From positions 1-6,138 of the forward strand of contig CAMZCW010000140.1 in the NCBI GenBank assembly GCA_947305045.1: a DNA stretch of 6,138 bases, written 5' to 3'. Both the position numbers and the translations under genes were made by a program. The notes beneath the pieces are model-generated. The model saw nothing but the letters and a program-made list of their open reading frames with translations. It was not told the DNA's origin and made no database searches. Each line of letters begins with the position of its first letter. The first letter of the stretch is position 1. Below, piece by piece: positions 1-5,772 of the stretch. The DNA is from an uncultured Bacteroidales bacterium (GTDB lineage: Bacteria; Bacteroidota; Bacteroidia; Bacteroidales; UBA932).

Positions 1-153
1 CAGACCGTCCGCGACCTCTGGCGCCAGAAGGATATGGGCAAGACCATCGACAAGGAGCGTTGGGAGGTCAGCGTCCCCGCCCACGGCTGCGTCCTCTACC
101 GCCTCAGCCCCGGCGTCACCGGCGAGAAACTCGAGGGCCTCTACCGGCAGTAA
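1..153 (+). CDS. GH27 alpha-galactosidase-like protein, C-terminal end (5' part outside window)
   Basis: This is the last 50 codons of a gene that begins before the window, read in frame 1 to a TAA stop at 151-153. The peptide contains DLWRQKD, then RWEVSVPAHGCVLYRLSPGV, and ends KLEGLYRQ. The intact GH27 enzyme at 3133-4734 ends with the same pattern (DLWRQKD, RWETEVASHGVVFLRLSPGV), so this is the C-terminal beta-sandwich tail of a paralogue; no catalytic residue is visible. Third codon positions are almost all G or C (47 of 50), against 38 of 52 in the matching stretch of the intact paralogue, which suggests a different history or expression level. The gene converges on araD with only 15 bp between the stop codons. 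The family call rests on the paralogue match; substrate specificity cannot be judged from this fragment. Confidence 0.85.
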   Translation, partial: QTVRDLWRQKDMGKTIDKERWEVSVPAHGCVLYRLSPGVTGEKLEGLYRQ

Positions 154-168
154 TTGCCTGGCGGCACC

Positions 169-849
169 CTACTGCCCGTAGCGGGCGCCGGGGCCGTGTT
201 TACGGAAGAAATGGATGTCTTCCAGGGACTTGTTGCAGGATGCGGATGGGTTAATCTGGAGGGTGAGGAAAGCCATCTTGGCAATCTCCTCCAGGACCGA
301 TGCGTGAAATGCGGCCTCTTCTGGAGACTTTCCCCATGTGAACGGACCGTGGTTCCTGACCAAGGCCGCGGGAGTGTGCGCAGGGTCCAGACCCTGGAAA
401 CGCCTGACTATTGCGATACCTGTCTCCTTCTCGTATTCCCCGGCAAGTTGTTCCTCAGTTAAATCATCCGTACACGGCACAGGGCCACGAAAATAATCGG
501 CGTGCGTGGTTCCCAGGCACGGGATGTCCAATCCTGCCTGGGCCCACGCTGTGGCGTATGTGGAGTGCGTGTGGACGATACCGCCGATTTCCGGGAAGGC
601 CTTGTACAAAGCCAGGTGCGCAGGCGTGTCCGAAGATGGCTTCAGATGCCCGCCCATGACTTTTCCATCCAAATCCACCAGCACCATATCCTCCTCAGTC
701 ATAGTCTCATAAGGTACTCCGCTGGGCTTTATCACGACTACACCCCGATCCCTGTCAATCCCGGACGCATTACCCCATGTATGAGTTACCAACCCGCTAC
801 GTAACAGCTCGAGATTGGCATTGAGAACGCTTCTTTTCAAATCTTCCAT
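169..849 (-). CDS. araD: L-ribulose-5-phosphate 4-epimerase (AraD, class II aldolase family)
   Basis: This cytoplasmic enzyme interconverts L-ribulose 5-phosphate and D-xylulose 5-phosphate, the last step that feeds L-arabinose into the pentose phosphate pathway. The 226-residue protein is close to the usual length (E. coli AraD has 231) and aligns end to end from memory: MEDLKRSVLNANLELLRSGLV, TWGNASGIDRDRG, IKPSG, KPSSDTPAHLALY, GGIVHTHSTYATAWAQAG, GTTHADYF, RNHGPFTWGK and a final RKHGPGARYGQ. The expected metal ligands are present (D74, H93, H95, H167), as are the catalytic pair corresponding to E. coli D120 and Y229 (here D118 and Y224). It therefore looks active. The start is supported by the MEDLK N-terminus and a GAGGA-like stretch just upstream. 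It lies 20 bp after a short chimeric ORF (870-1121), so the two are probably one transcript. No araA or araB is in the window. Related epimerases of other pentulose phosphates or L-fuculose-phosphate aldolases are less likely, given the close match to AraD. Confidence 0.93.
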   Translation of the reverse strand: MEDLKRSVLNANLELLRSGLVTHTWGNASGIDRDRGVVVIKPSGVPYETMTEEDMVLVDLDGKVMGGHLKPSSDTPAHLALYKAFPEIGGIVHTHSTYATAWAQAGLDIPCLGTTHADYFRGPVPCTDDLTEEQLAGEYEKETGIAIVRRFQGLDPAHTPAALVRNHGPFTWGKSPEEAAFHASVLEEIAKMAFLTLQINPSASCNKSLEDIHFFRKHGPGARYGQ

Positions 850-869
850 ATCCTCAGTACTTTACGACA

Positions 870-1121
870 TCATAAAAAATCAGTGGTGATCCAGGTGAAG
901 CCGTTGGCTTTCACTTCTTCCGGGGGCATGGAGCCGTGCAGTTTGCTGGAATTAAGGACCACCTGTGCATCAGGGCAGATACGCAGGACTTCCTTCAGGC
1001 CTTCCACGCTGAAGGATACGAAGGTCACCTGCATCTCATCCCCCTCACGGAGGCGCGGACGCACCCCCTCCTCCATCATCTCAGGAGTGACAAATGCGTC
1101 CGCTGCACAGATTATTTTCAT
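870..1121 (-). pseudogene. Chimeric small ORF: 2-hydroxyacid dehydrogenase-like start joined to GDPD-like end
   Basis: This open frame of 83 codons has no internal stop but does not read as one known protein. Residues 1 to about 30 (MKIICAADAFVTPEMMEEGV, then RPRLREGDEM) resemble the N-terminus of D-2-hydroxyacid dehydrogenases of the phosphoglycerate dehydrogenase type. From about residue 31 (VTFVSFSVEGLKEVLRICPD, then PPEEVKANG and WITTDFL) it resembles C-terminal motifs of glycerophosphodiester phosphodiesterases, where an xSFs element, a Pda element and a final ITTDxP motif are typical. Neither part has a full domain: the NAD-binding fold and the GDPD catalytic residues are absent. I infer that a deletion removed most of one or more genes and fused the ends in frame, with a join near 1030. 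It is the first gene of the operon ending with araD, and its start codon has only a weak AGG upstream. The N-terminal assignment is more secure than the C-terminal one; a genuine small protein is the alternative. Confidence 0.5.
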
Positions 1122-1231
1122 TGCCTGGTGGTTTATACCGCAATGTACGAAAAATTATTGAAGTCTGGTGCTGAAAAATGTACCATTGGCGACAGTGGCC
1201 ACCTGCGGGTGCATTCTGCGGTTTTTCGGAA

Positions 1232-1249
1232 ATATTTACTATATTTACA
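1232..1249. repeat. 9-bp tandem direct repeat in A/T-rich upstream region
   Basis: ATATTTACT (1232-1240) is followed directly by ATATTTACA (1241-1249). The second copy contains TATATTTA, which resembles a Bacteroides -7 box (TAnnTTTG) except at the last base, but no good TTTG lies 19-21 bp upstream. This could be the remnant of the promoter or a regulator site of the gene that once began at 1315, or simply A/T-rich chance. Confidence 0.4.
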
Positions 1250-1258
1250 TGCTAAACA

Positions 1259-1285
1259 TGTGCGCGCTCAAGCGGCGCGCCCACA
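1259..1285 (+). other. GC-rich hairpin upstream of the fusion ORF
   Basis: TGTG (1259-1262) pairs with CACA (1282-1285) and CGCGC (1263-1267) with GCGCG (1275-1279), leaving a two-base CC bulge and a 7-base loop. The nine base pairs stand out in an otherwise A/T-rich segment. No T-run follows, so it is not a standard intrinsic terminator. If the fusion ORF at 1315 is transcribed, this would be a structured leader. Confidence 0.4.
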
Positions 1286-1314
1286 TACGGACACGCGTAA
1301 AGAACGATAACCAA

Positions 1315-1404
1315 ATGAATCGCAGAGACTTTCTAAAGACAGGAGGGGCCGCAAGATGCGCTGGCATCACCGAAGACAAACTCGAGGGATTCTACCGGTA
1401 TTAG
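1315..1404 (+). pseudogene. Deletion scar: RRDFLK oxidoreductase start fused in frame to GH27 end
   Basis: This 29-codon ORF starts MNRRDFLKTGGAA, matching the Tat-signal N-termini of the oxidoreductases at 1660 (MDRRDFLKAGGIAA) and 5906 (MKRRDFLKASGAA), and ends GITEDKLEGFYRY then stop, matching the GH27 tail at 1-153 (GVTGEKLEGLYRQ then stop). It therefore keeps about 13 codons from the first gene of an oxidoreductase/GH27 pair and about 13 from the end of the second, with a short join near RCA. A deletion of roughly 3 kb, judged from the intact pair, would explain it. The reading frame can be extended upstream to 1168, but that stretch resembles nothing, and the RRDFLK homology fixes the start at 1315. 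The product would be an orphan half signal peptide and is unlikely to be functional. The C-terminal part is closer to the left-hand paralogue than to the intact enzyme at 3133-4734. A metagenome assembly join is an alternative to a real deletion. Confidence 0.8.
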
Positions 1405-1425
1405 CCCTTACATCCAACATAAGAC

Positions 1426-1531
1426 ACCCCTACTGCCGTTAATCGTGCACCCGCTTGCATGATTAACGGCATTTTCGACCTGTTTTGACGTTAATGGTCC
1501 ATCGGCCGGCACCATTAACGACAGCAGGGGT
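1426..1531. repeat. 106-bp structured element with four alternating copies of a 15-mer
   Basis: Four copies of a unit close to TGNCGTTAATSRTGC alternate in orientation: 1434-1448 (+), 1457-1471 (-), 1486-1500 (+), 1509-1523 (-). Copies 1 and 2 form a 16-bp stem (1434-1449 with 1456-1471, one G-T pair, 6-base loop). Copies 3 and 4 form a 13-bp stem with one mismatch (1486-1498 with 1511-1523, 12-base loop). The ends also pair: ACCCCTACTGCCGTTAA (1426-1442) against TTAACGACAGCAGGGGT (1515-1531), 15 of 17 bases, an alternative to the inner stems. It begins 21 bp after the fusion ORF. The first hairpin is followed by ATTTTC, so it might end transcription, but this would not explain the second pair. 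A REP-like or MITE-like non-coding element fits best; paired regulator sites are another option. No target-site duplication is evident. Confidence 0.75.
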
Positions 1532-1580
1532 TAGTAAAAACCGTTAAAAGGACAAAAGCGGCAACGTCAGGAGAAAATCC

Positions 1581-1612
1581 TTTGGTTTTTACATAAAATC
1601 CCCGTATCTTCG
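1581..1612 (+). promoter_or_regulatory. Bacteroides-type promoter of the oxidoreductase/GH27 operon
   Basis: A perfect -33 element TTTG (1581-1584) is followed after exactly 20 bp by TATCTTCG (1605-1612), one base off the -7 consensus TAnnTTTG. The predicted start of transcription is near 1617, giving a leader of about 43 bases before the ATG at 1660. The same arrangement recurs at 5759-5790. Confidence 0.75.
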
Positions 1613-1619
1613 CAAACGA

Positions 1620-1635
1620 TTTGAATCGTTTCAAA
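1620..1635. promoter_or_regulatory. LacI-family operator (copy 1)
   Basis: TTTGAATCGTTTCAAA is a 16-bp palindrome with one mismatched pair and a central CG, the form bound by LacI/GalR-type repressors. It lies at the predicted transcription start, where a bound repressor would block initiation. An identical 16-mer sits at 5798-5813. Here it overlaps a second palindrome, AAACGAT-TTGA-ATCGTTT (1614-1631), so the site may bind in two registers. The regulator encoded at 4731-5735 is the obvious candidate. Confidence 0.72.
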
Positions 1636-1659
1636 AAAATCAAATACATTTCTTAAAGT

Positions 1660-3129
1660 ATGGACAGAAGAGACTTTCTCAAGGCTGGCGGGATTGCAGC
1701 CACGGCAGCGCTCGTACCCGGGTTTGCTGCTTCTTGCACAAAAGGACAGACGTTCAGGGATTTTGTTGTCAAAGACAGCTACCAGGCACAGGTGGTGGTG
1801 GTTGGAGGAGGGCCTTCAGGCGTGGCGGCGGCTCTGGCTGCGGCGAGGGCAGGTATGAAAACAATCCTGATTGAATCCGGTTCCTGCCTGGGAGGAATGG
1901 CCACACGGGGCCTTGTGGAGCCTTTTATGACTTGCTACGACACCACCGGAGAGCAGATGATTATCAAGGGTATCTTCGAAGAAATCGTGAACAATCTCGT
2001 AGAGAACGGAGGAGCCATTCATCCCAAGGAGGTAAGGTGGGAAACGCCCTACACAGCATGGATGAAACTCGGCCATGACCATGAGACCCCTTTTGACCCG
2101 GAAGTACTGAAGTTCGTGCTTGACACAATGGTCCTGCAAGCCGGAATTAAAGTCCTGTACCATACAACGTTCGTGAAATCCGTCGTAAAGGGAGACAAAA
2201 TAGAGAAGCTTGTCCTGCTCACAAAGAGGGGGCTCGAATCGGTCAAGGCTGACTTCGTGATAGATACGACCGGCGACGGCGACGTTGCCGCTACTGCCGG
2301 AGTTCCGTTCACAATAGGAAACGGGAAGGGCAAAGTGCAGCCGTGCACCCTCTTTATGAGGCTGAACAACATAGAGTCCGACAAACTCATAAAAGACGTG
2401 GAATCCCACCTTCCGGAGTTCAAGAGAGTGAACGGAGTGAGTTACAGAGCCCTGTTCTGGTATGTGGAGCAAGCCGAGAACGCCGGTGAATGGGATATAG
2501 AAAGGAAGTCCGTCAATCTCCACAGATGCGTCAAAGGCGACGAGTGGTCCGTAAATGTTACGAGAATCCTTGATGTGGACGCACTTGACCCGGAGAGTCT
2601 GACCGCAGGCGAGATTGAGGGAAGACGCCAGGTGCAGGAAGTGTTCAAGTTCTTTAAGAAATATGTTCCGGGTTGCAAGAATGCTACACTCATGAAAACC
2701 GCTGATACTCTGGGCATAAGGGAATCTAGACATATAGAAGGAGAGTTCCTGCTGCAGGCCGACGACCTCCTCAACGGAGTAGTCCCTGAGGACAGCATAC
2801 TTGTGGCATCGAACTCGATTGACGTGCACGGAGGCCAGGGCGACACGAATACAACCAACTACACCCTCATGAAACAGGGAAGGTGGTATGGCGTCCCGTA
2901 CCGTTGCCTTGTTCCCAAGGGTATCAGGAACCTTCTCGTTGCCGGCAGGCCTATTTCTGCAACCAGCGAGGCCGTGGGAGCGGTCAGGGTTATGCCGCCT
3001 TGTATGGCGATGGGCCAGGCTGCCGGTATAGCCGCAGCATTCGCCGTACGGAACGCCGCTGCCGCTAAAGACGTTGACATTGACTCGCTCAGGAAAGAAA
3101 TCGTAAAACAGGGAGGATTCCTCGGATAA
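1660..3129 (+). CDS. Exported FAD-dependent oxidoreductase (Tat signal, probable lipoprotein)
   Basis: A 489-residue flavoprotein of the FAD_oxidored type (PF12831-like). The N-terminus has a twin-arginine motif (RRDFLK, residues 3-8), a hydrophobic stretch and an AASC lipobox-like site at C26, so the folded, FAD-loaded enzyme is probably exported by Tat and lipid-anchored facing the periplasm. The FAD-binding Rossmann motif is VVVVGGGPSGVAAALAAARA (glycines at 49, 50, 51 and 54), with E72 of LIES placed to hold the FAD ribose, followed by GGMATRG (78-84). DTTGDGD (202-208) and the C-terminal VAGRP (427-431) and MGQAAG (451-456) complete the family signature. Such proteins are often annotated as FAD-dependent oxidoreductase or, loosely, xanthan lyase; the substrate is not known. 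It is the first gene of an operon with the GH27 enzyme 3 bp downstream, which suggests they act on the same glycoside. The leader carries a promoter and LacI-type operator. The start is supported by the Tat motif and by the parallel start at 5906. Confidence 0.9.
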   Translation: MDRRDFLKAGGIAATAALVPGFAASCTKGQTFRDFVVKDSYQAQVVVVGGGPSGVAAALAAARAGMKTILIESGSCLGGMATRGLVEPFMTCYDTTGEQMIIKGIFEEIVNNLVENGGAIHPKEVRWETPYTAWMKLGHDHETPFDPEVLKFVLDTMVLQAGIKVLYHTTFVKSVVKGDKIEKLVLLTKRGLESVKADFVIDTTGDGDVAATAGVPFTIGNGKGKVQPCTLFMRLNNIESDKLIKDVESHLPEFKRVNGVSYRALFWYVEQAENAGEWDIERKSVNLHRCVKGDEWSVNVTRILDVDALDPESLTAGEIEGRRQVQEVFKFFKKYVPGCKNATLMKTADTLGIRESRHIEGEFLLQADDLLNGVVPEDSILVASNSIDVHGGQGDTNTTNYTLMKQGRWYGVPYRCLVPKGIRNLLVAGRPISATSEAVGAVRVMPPCMAMGQAAGIAAAFAVRNAAAAKDVDIDSLRKEIVKQGGFLG

Positions 3130-3132
3130 GAT

Positions 3133-4734
3133 ATGAAAAGAATACTAACCGCCATTGCGGCAGCCCTGATGCTGGCCGCGGTCCCCTCAACAGGCCAGGA
3201 CAACTCCCAGTTCATCCTCACCCCCAAGGCTCCTGAAACCCCGCACATCAACGGACCCAAGGTATATGGTGCTCACCCGCAGGTGGACTTCCTCTACAAA
3301 GTGCCGGCTACCGGCGTGAGACCGATGACTTTCAGCGCCAAAGGGCTTCCGAAGGGCCTTTCAATCGACTACCGCACAGGAATCATCTCCGGCAAGGCTA
3401 AGAAAGCCGGCGAGTATATTGTCACGCTGAAAGCCGAAAACGAGCTGGGCTCCGACACCCGGGAGTTGCGCATCGTCATAGGCGGCAAGCTCGCACTCAC
3501 ACCTCCCCTGGGATGGAACTCATGGAACTGCTGGGGAAACTCCGTCTCGCAGGAAAAGGTGATGAGCTCCGCCAACGCCCTTATAGAGAAAGGGTTGGAC
3601 CAGTACGGATGGACCTACATCAACATAGACGACGGCTGGCAGGGCCTGCGCGGCGGCAAGTACAACGCCATCCAGCCGAACAGCAAGTTCGGAGATATGA
3701 AGGAGCTGGCGGACTACCTGCACTCCAAAGGCCTCAAACTTGGCATTTACTCCGGCCCCTGGGTGGGAACCTACGCCGGCCACATCGGAACCACCTGCGA
3801 GAATGAAGACGGTAAATACTGGTGGGTAGAGCAGGGCATAGTTGACGATGTTTGGAAACTCGACCGCTCAAAACAGAAGCGTGACAGCCTCTGGTACTTC
3901 GGCGATGTTTCATTCGCAAAACAGGACGCGAAGCAATGGGCGGACTGGGGTGTCGATTACCTGAAATACGACTGGAACCCTAACGACAGGTATTACCTGC
4001 GGGATATGTACGACGCCCTCCGGGAATGCGGCAGGGACATCATTTACAGCATCTCCAACTCCTCTCCCATAGCACTCGGACCATATCTTCAGCAGTATGC
4101 CCAGTGCTGGCGCACCACCGGTGACATCCGTGACAACTGGGACAGCATCTTCAAGATAGGCTTCGGAGGCCAGGACCGCTGGGCGGGATACAAGGGCCCG
4201 GGCAACTGGCCGGACGCCGATATGCTCGTGGTGGGCAAGGTCGGCTGGGGTCCCAAGACCCACTGGACCAACCTCACGCCCGACGAACAGTACACCCACA
4301 TCACGCTCTGGAGCATACTCGCTTCCCCGCTGCTGATAGGTTGCGACATTGCCGAGATGGATGACTTCACCATCAGCCTGCTATGCAACTCCGAGGTGCT
4401 CGACGTCAACCAGGATGCGCTGGGCAAGCAGGCTTCACGCATTTACGGCGACGACACTTACGCCACGTACCTGAAGCCTCTTGAAGACGGTTCCGTGGCC
4501 ATAGCGATGTTCAATCTCTCCGACAAACCCCGCAAGATAGGTTTCATCCCTGTGAAAATCGGCCTGATCGGCGAGCAGATTGTCCACGACCTGTGGCGCC
4601 AGAAGGATATAGCCGTGATAGGGAATCATCACGACCGCTGGGAAACGGAAGTCGCCTCACACGGTGTAGTGTTCCTGCGCCTGTCCCCCGGGGTACAGGA
4701 CGTGAAGATCACCGGAATGATAAGGAGCCGCTAA
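3133..4734 (+). CDS. Secreted GH27 alpha-galactosidase-like enzyme with N-terminal Ig-like module
   Basis: A 533-residue retaining glycosidase of family GH27. Residues 1 to about 21 form a Sec signal peptide (MKRILTAIAAALMLAAVPST, then GQ), so it works in the periplasm or on the surface. Residues about 36-117 match the He_PIG-associated and He_PIG Ig-like modules often found on bacterial glycosidases (GPKVYGAHPQVDFLYKVPAT; GLPKGLSIDYRTGIISGKA). The (beta/alpha)8 catalytic domain starts at about 119 with TPPLGWNSWNCWG (G127). It includes the substrate-binding pair D166-D167 in NIDDGW, the nucleophile D280 in YLKYDWN, the acid/base D331 in WRTTGDI (aligned to human alpha-galactosidase A D170 and D231), and GPGNWPDADMLVVG. 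A beta-sandwich follows from about 430. All key residues are present, so activity is likely. GH27 contains alpha-galactosidases, alpha-N-acetylgalactosaminidases and beta-L-arabinopyranosidases; I favour the first but cannot exclude the last, given araD nearby. It is probably translationally coupled to the oxidoreductase (GGGAGGA at 3112-3118). Its stop codon overlaps that of the convergent lacI-type gene. Confidence 0.93.
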   Translation: MKRILTAIAAALMLAAVPSTGQDNSQFILTPKAPETPHINGPKVYGAHPQVDFLYKVPATGVRPMTFSAKGLPKGLSIDYRTGIISGKAKKAGEYIVTLKAENELGSDTRELRIVIGGKLALTPPLGWNSWNCWGNSVSQEKVMSSANALIEKGLDQYGWTYINIDDGWQGLRGGKYNAIQPNSKFGDMKELADYLHSKGLKLGIYSGPWVGTYAGHIGTTCENEDGKYWWVEQGIVDDVWKLDRSKQKRDSLWYFGDVSFAKQDAKQWADWGVDYLKYDWNPNDRYYLRDMYDALRECGRDIIYSISNSSPIALGPYLQQYAQCWRTTGDIRDNWDSIFKIGFGGQDRWAGYKGPGNWPDADMLVVGKVGWGPKTHWTNLTPDEQYTHITLWSILASPLLIGCDIAEMDDFTISLLCNSEVLDVNQDALGKQASRIYGDDTYATYLKPLEDGSVAIAMFNLSDKPRKIGFIPVKIGLIGEQIVHDLWRQKDIAVIGNHHDRWETEVASHGVVFLRLSPGVQDVKITGMIRSR

Positions 4735-5735
4735 CAGGATTTCGGAGCGGAAGACTCTCCGGCGATGAGCCGGGGCTCGATAATTACAGTCCTGCCCGGA
4801 ACGCCTTCAGTCATCATCTCCATAAGGATGGCGCAGGCGTTTTGGGCAGTTTCTTTTGCGCTTTGGTCAATCTGCGTGATTGACGGAGTCATAAGGGAGA
4901 ATGACTCTCCGCCGTCGAATCCCACGAGGGCCAGGTCTTCCGGAATCTTCAGGCCCAGCTTCTTCACTACCGTAACCACCTTGACTCCGAGATAGCCCTG
5001 CGGAATGATGATCGCGTCCGTCCCCCTGTCGCGGGACTCTTGTATCATCCGCATCATTTCCGCCTCATCCTGTTCGTTCACGTGTTGCACACGTGCCGTG
5101 TCACCCAGGCCAAGTTCGCGGAAATAAGCCATATAGGCATCTTCCCTGGCCGTCAGGTTTGAATAAGGGGCCTCGTTGGAAAAGACCTCGATATGTTTGT
5201 ATCCGTTTGCAAACAGATGGTCTACGGCCATTCTCATAGCCTTGTTATGGTCAAGATGCACCCTGCCTGCCTCTGCGTTGCCCTTGGGGTTACGGTTCAG
5301 GAAGACCACGGACATCCCCAGCTTGACAGCCCTTTCAATCTCCTTGGAACAGTCATCGGTCGGGGTGATCATAAGCCCTTTGACGCCGTCGGCGTGGAAA
5401 GTGTCTATCAGCCTGGCTATCTTGGATGTAAGGTTGTCGGAGCTGCTGAAAAGGACAGTGAAACCGTTCTCGTAAGCTATATCTTCAATCTGCCTCGTTA
5501 TTTCCGCAAAAAAGATGTTGGAGATATCCGGGGTAATCACCCCGATTATCTTATTGAAACCGATTCTGAGAGTAGAAGCAGCCTTGTTTGGCGTGTAATT
5601 CAACTCTTTCACCACCGCCAGGACCTTGTCTGCAGTTTTGCTTGCCACCCCTTTTCTGTTGTTCAGTACCATTGATACCGAGCCGACAGAAACTCCGGCC
5701 CTTTTAGCGACATCTTTTATGGTAATCTTCTCCAT
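4731..5735 (-). CDS. LacI/GalR-family transcriptional regulator
   Basis: A 334-residue cytoplasmic DNA-binding sensor. The helix-turn-helix covers residues 4-26 (ITIKDVAKRAGVSVGSVSMV), and the hinge helix YTPNKAASTLR (47-57) places L56 exactly where LacI inserts its minor-groove leucine into a central CG. The recognition positions equivalent to LacI 17, 18 and 22 are V, G and M. The rest is the two-lobed periplasmic-binding-protein-like effector domain (IIGVITPDISNIFFAEI; LVGFDGGESFSLMTPSITQI). I chose the Met at 5733-5735, because MEKITIKDVA is the canonical start and the extra 15 codons of the open frame (to 5780) look like A/T-rich promoter sequence. The effector is unknown, plausibly a sugar released by the GH27 enzymes. 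It is transcribed divergently from the oxidoreductase at 5906 and convergently with the GH27 gene, sharing bases 4732-4733 of their stop codons. Identical operator-like palindromes precede both adjacent oxidoreductase genes, and the second also lies upstream of this gene, so autoregulation is likely. Confidence 0.92.
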   Translation of the reverse strand: MEKITIKDVAKRAGVSVGSVSMVLNNRKGVASKTADKVLAVVKELNYTPNKAASTLRIGFNKIIGVITPDISNIFFAEITRQIEDIAYENGFTVLFSSSDNLTSKIARLIDTFHADGVKGLMITPTDDCSKEIERAVKLGMSVVFLNRNPKGNAEAGRVHLDHNKAMRMAVDHLFANGYKHIEVFSNEAPYSNLTAREDAYMAYFRELGLGDTARVQHVNEQDEAEMMRMIQESRDRGTDAIIIPQGYLGVKVVTVVKKLGLKIPEDLALVGFDGGESFSLMTPSITQIDQSAKETAQNACAILMEMMTEGVPGRTVIIEPRLIAGESSAPKSC

Positions 5736-5739
5736 TTGC

Positions 5740-5772
5740 ACAAAAATATACATAATCGCTTGAATTATCAAA
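5740..5772 (-). promoter_or_regulatory. Candidate proximal promoter for the lacI-type gene
   Basis: On the minus strand TTTG (5769-5772) and TATTTTTG (5740-5747) both match the Bacteroides consensus exactly, 21 bp apart. The start of transcription would fall at about the A of the ATG at 5735, which implies a nearly leaderless message. The segment is A/T-rich, so chance matches are possible. Confidence 0.35.

Larger units (their letters stand above)
1122..1659. other. Largely non-coding region between the araD operon and the oxidoreductase/GH27 operon
   Basis: This 538-bp stretch separates divergent transcription units. In order it contains an A/T-rich segment with a 9-bp tandem repeat, a GC-rich hairpin, the 29-codon fusion ORF at 1315-1404, the structured repeat at 1426-1531, and the promoter and operator of the intact operon at 1581-1635. 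I found no convincing promoter for the minus-strand operon here: AAAATGTA at 1175-1182 reads TACATTTT on the minus strand, a near -7 box, but it lacks a properly spaced -33 element. Apart from the items listed, I see no further gene or RNA. Confidence 0.7.

Noticed and set aside
174..186. GCCCG-TAG-CGGGC hairpin at the end of araD as a terminator
   Set aside because: Only five base pairs, inside the coding region and without a T-run on either strand.
154..462. Plus-strand open frame of 102 codons antisense to araD
   Set aside because: The opposite strand encodes a full, canonical AraD; this frame has no motif or start signal.
1168..1314. Upstream extension of the 29-codon fusion ORF
   Set aside because: The frame is open, but the added residues match nothing and cover an A/T-rich control-like region and a hairpin; the RRDFLK start at 1315 matches the paralogues.
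1426..1531. CRISPR array or integron attC site
   Set aside because: The four copies alternate in orientation with short unequal loops, unlike direct CRISPR repeats with spacers; GTTAATC does not fit the GTTRRRY core of attC sites.
1816..2829. Long minus-strand open frame (337 codons) inside the oxidoreductase gene
   Set aside because: It lies wholly antisense to a gene with clear family motifs, is rich in His and Cys, and contains no recognisable motif. It is a by-product of codon use on the other strand.
5193..5675. Plus-strand open frame (160 codons) inside the lacI-type gene
   Set aside because: Antisense to a well-supported regulator; no family resemblance and no promoter.
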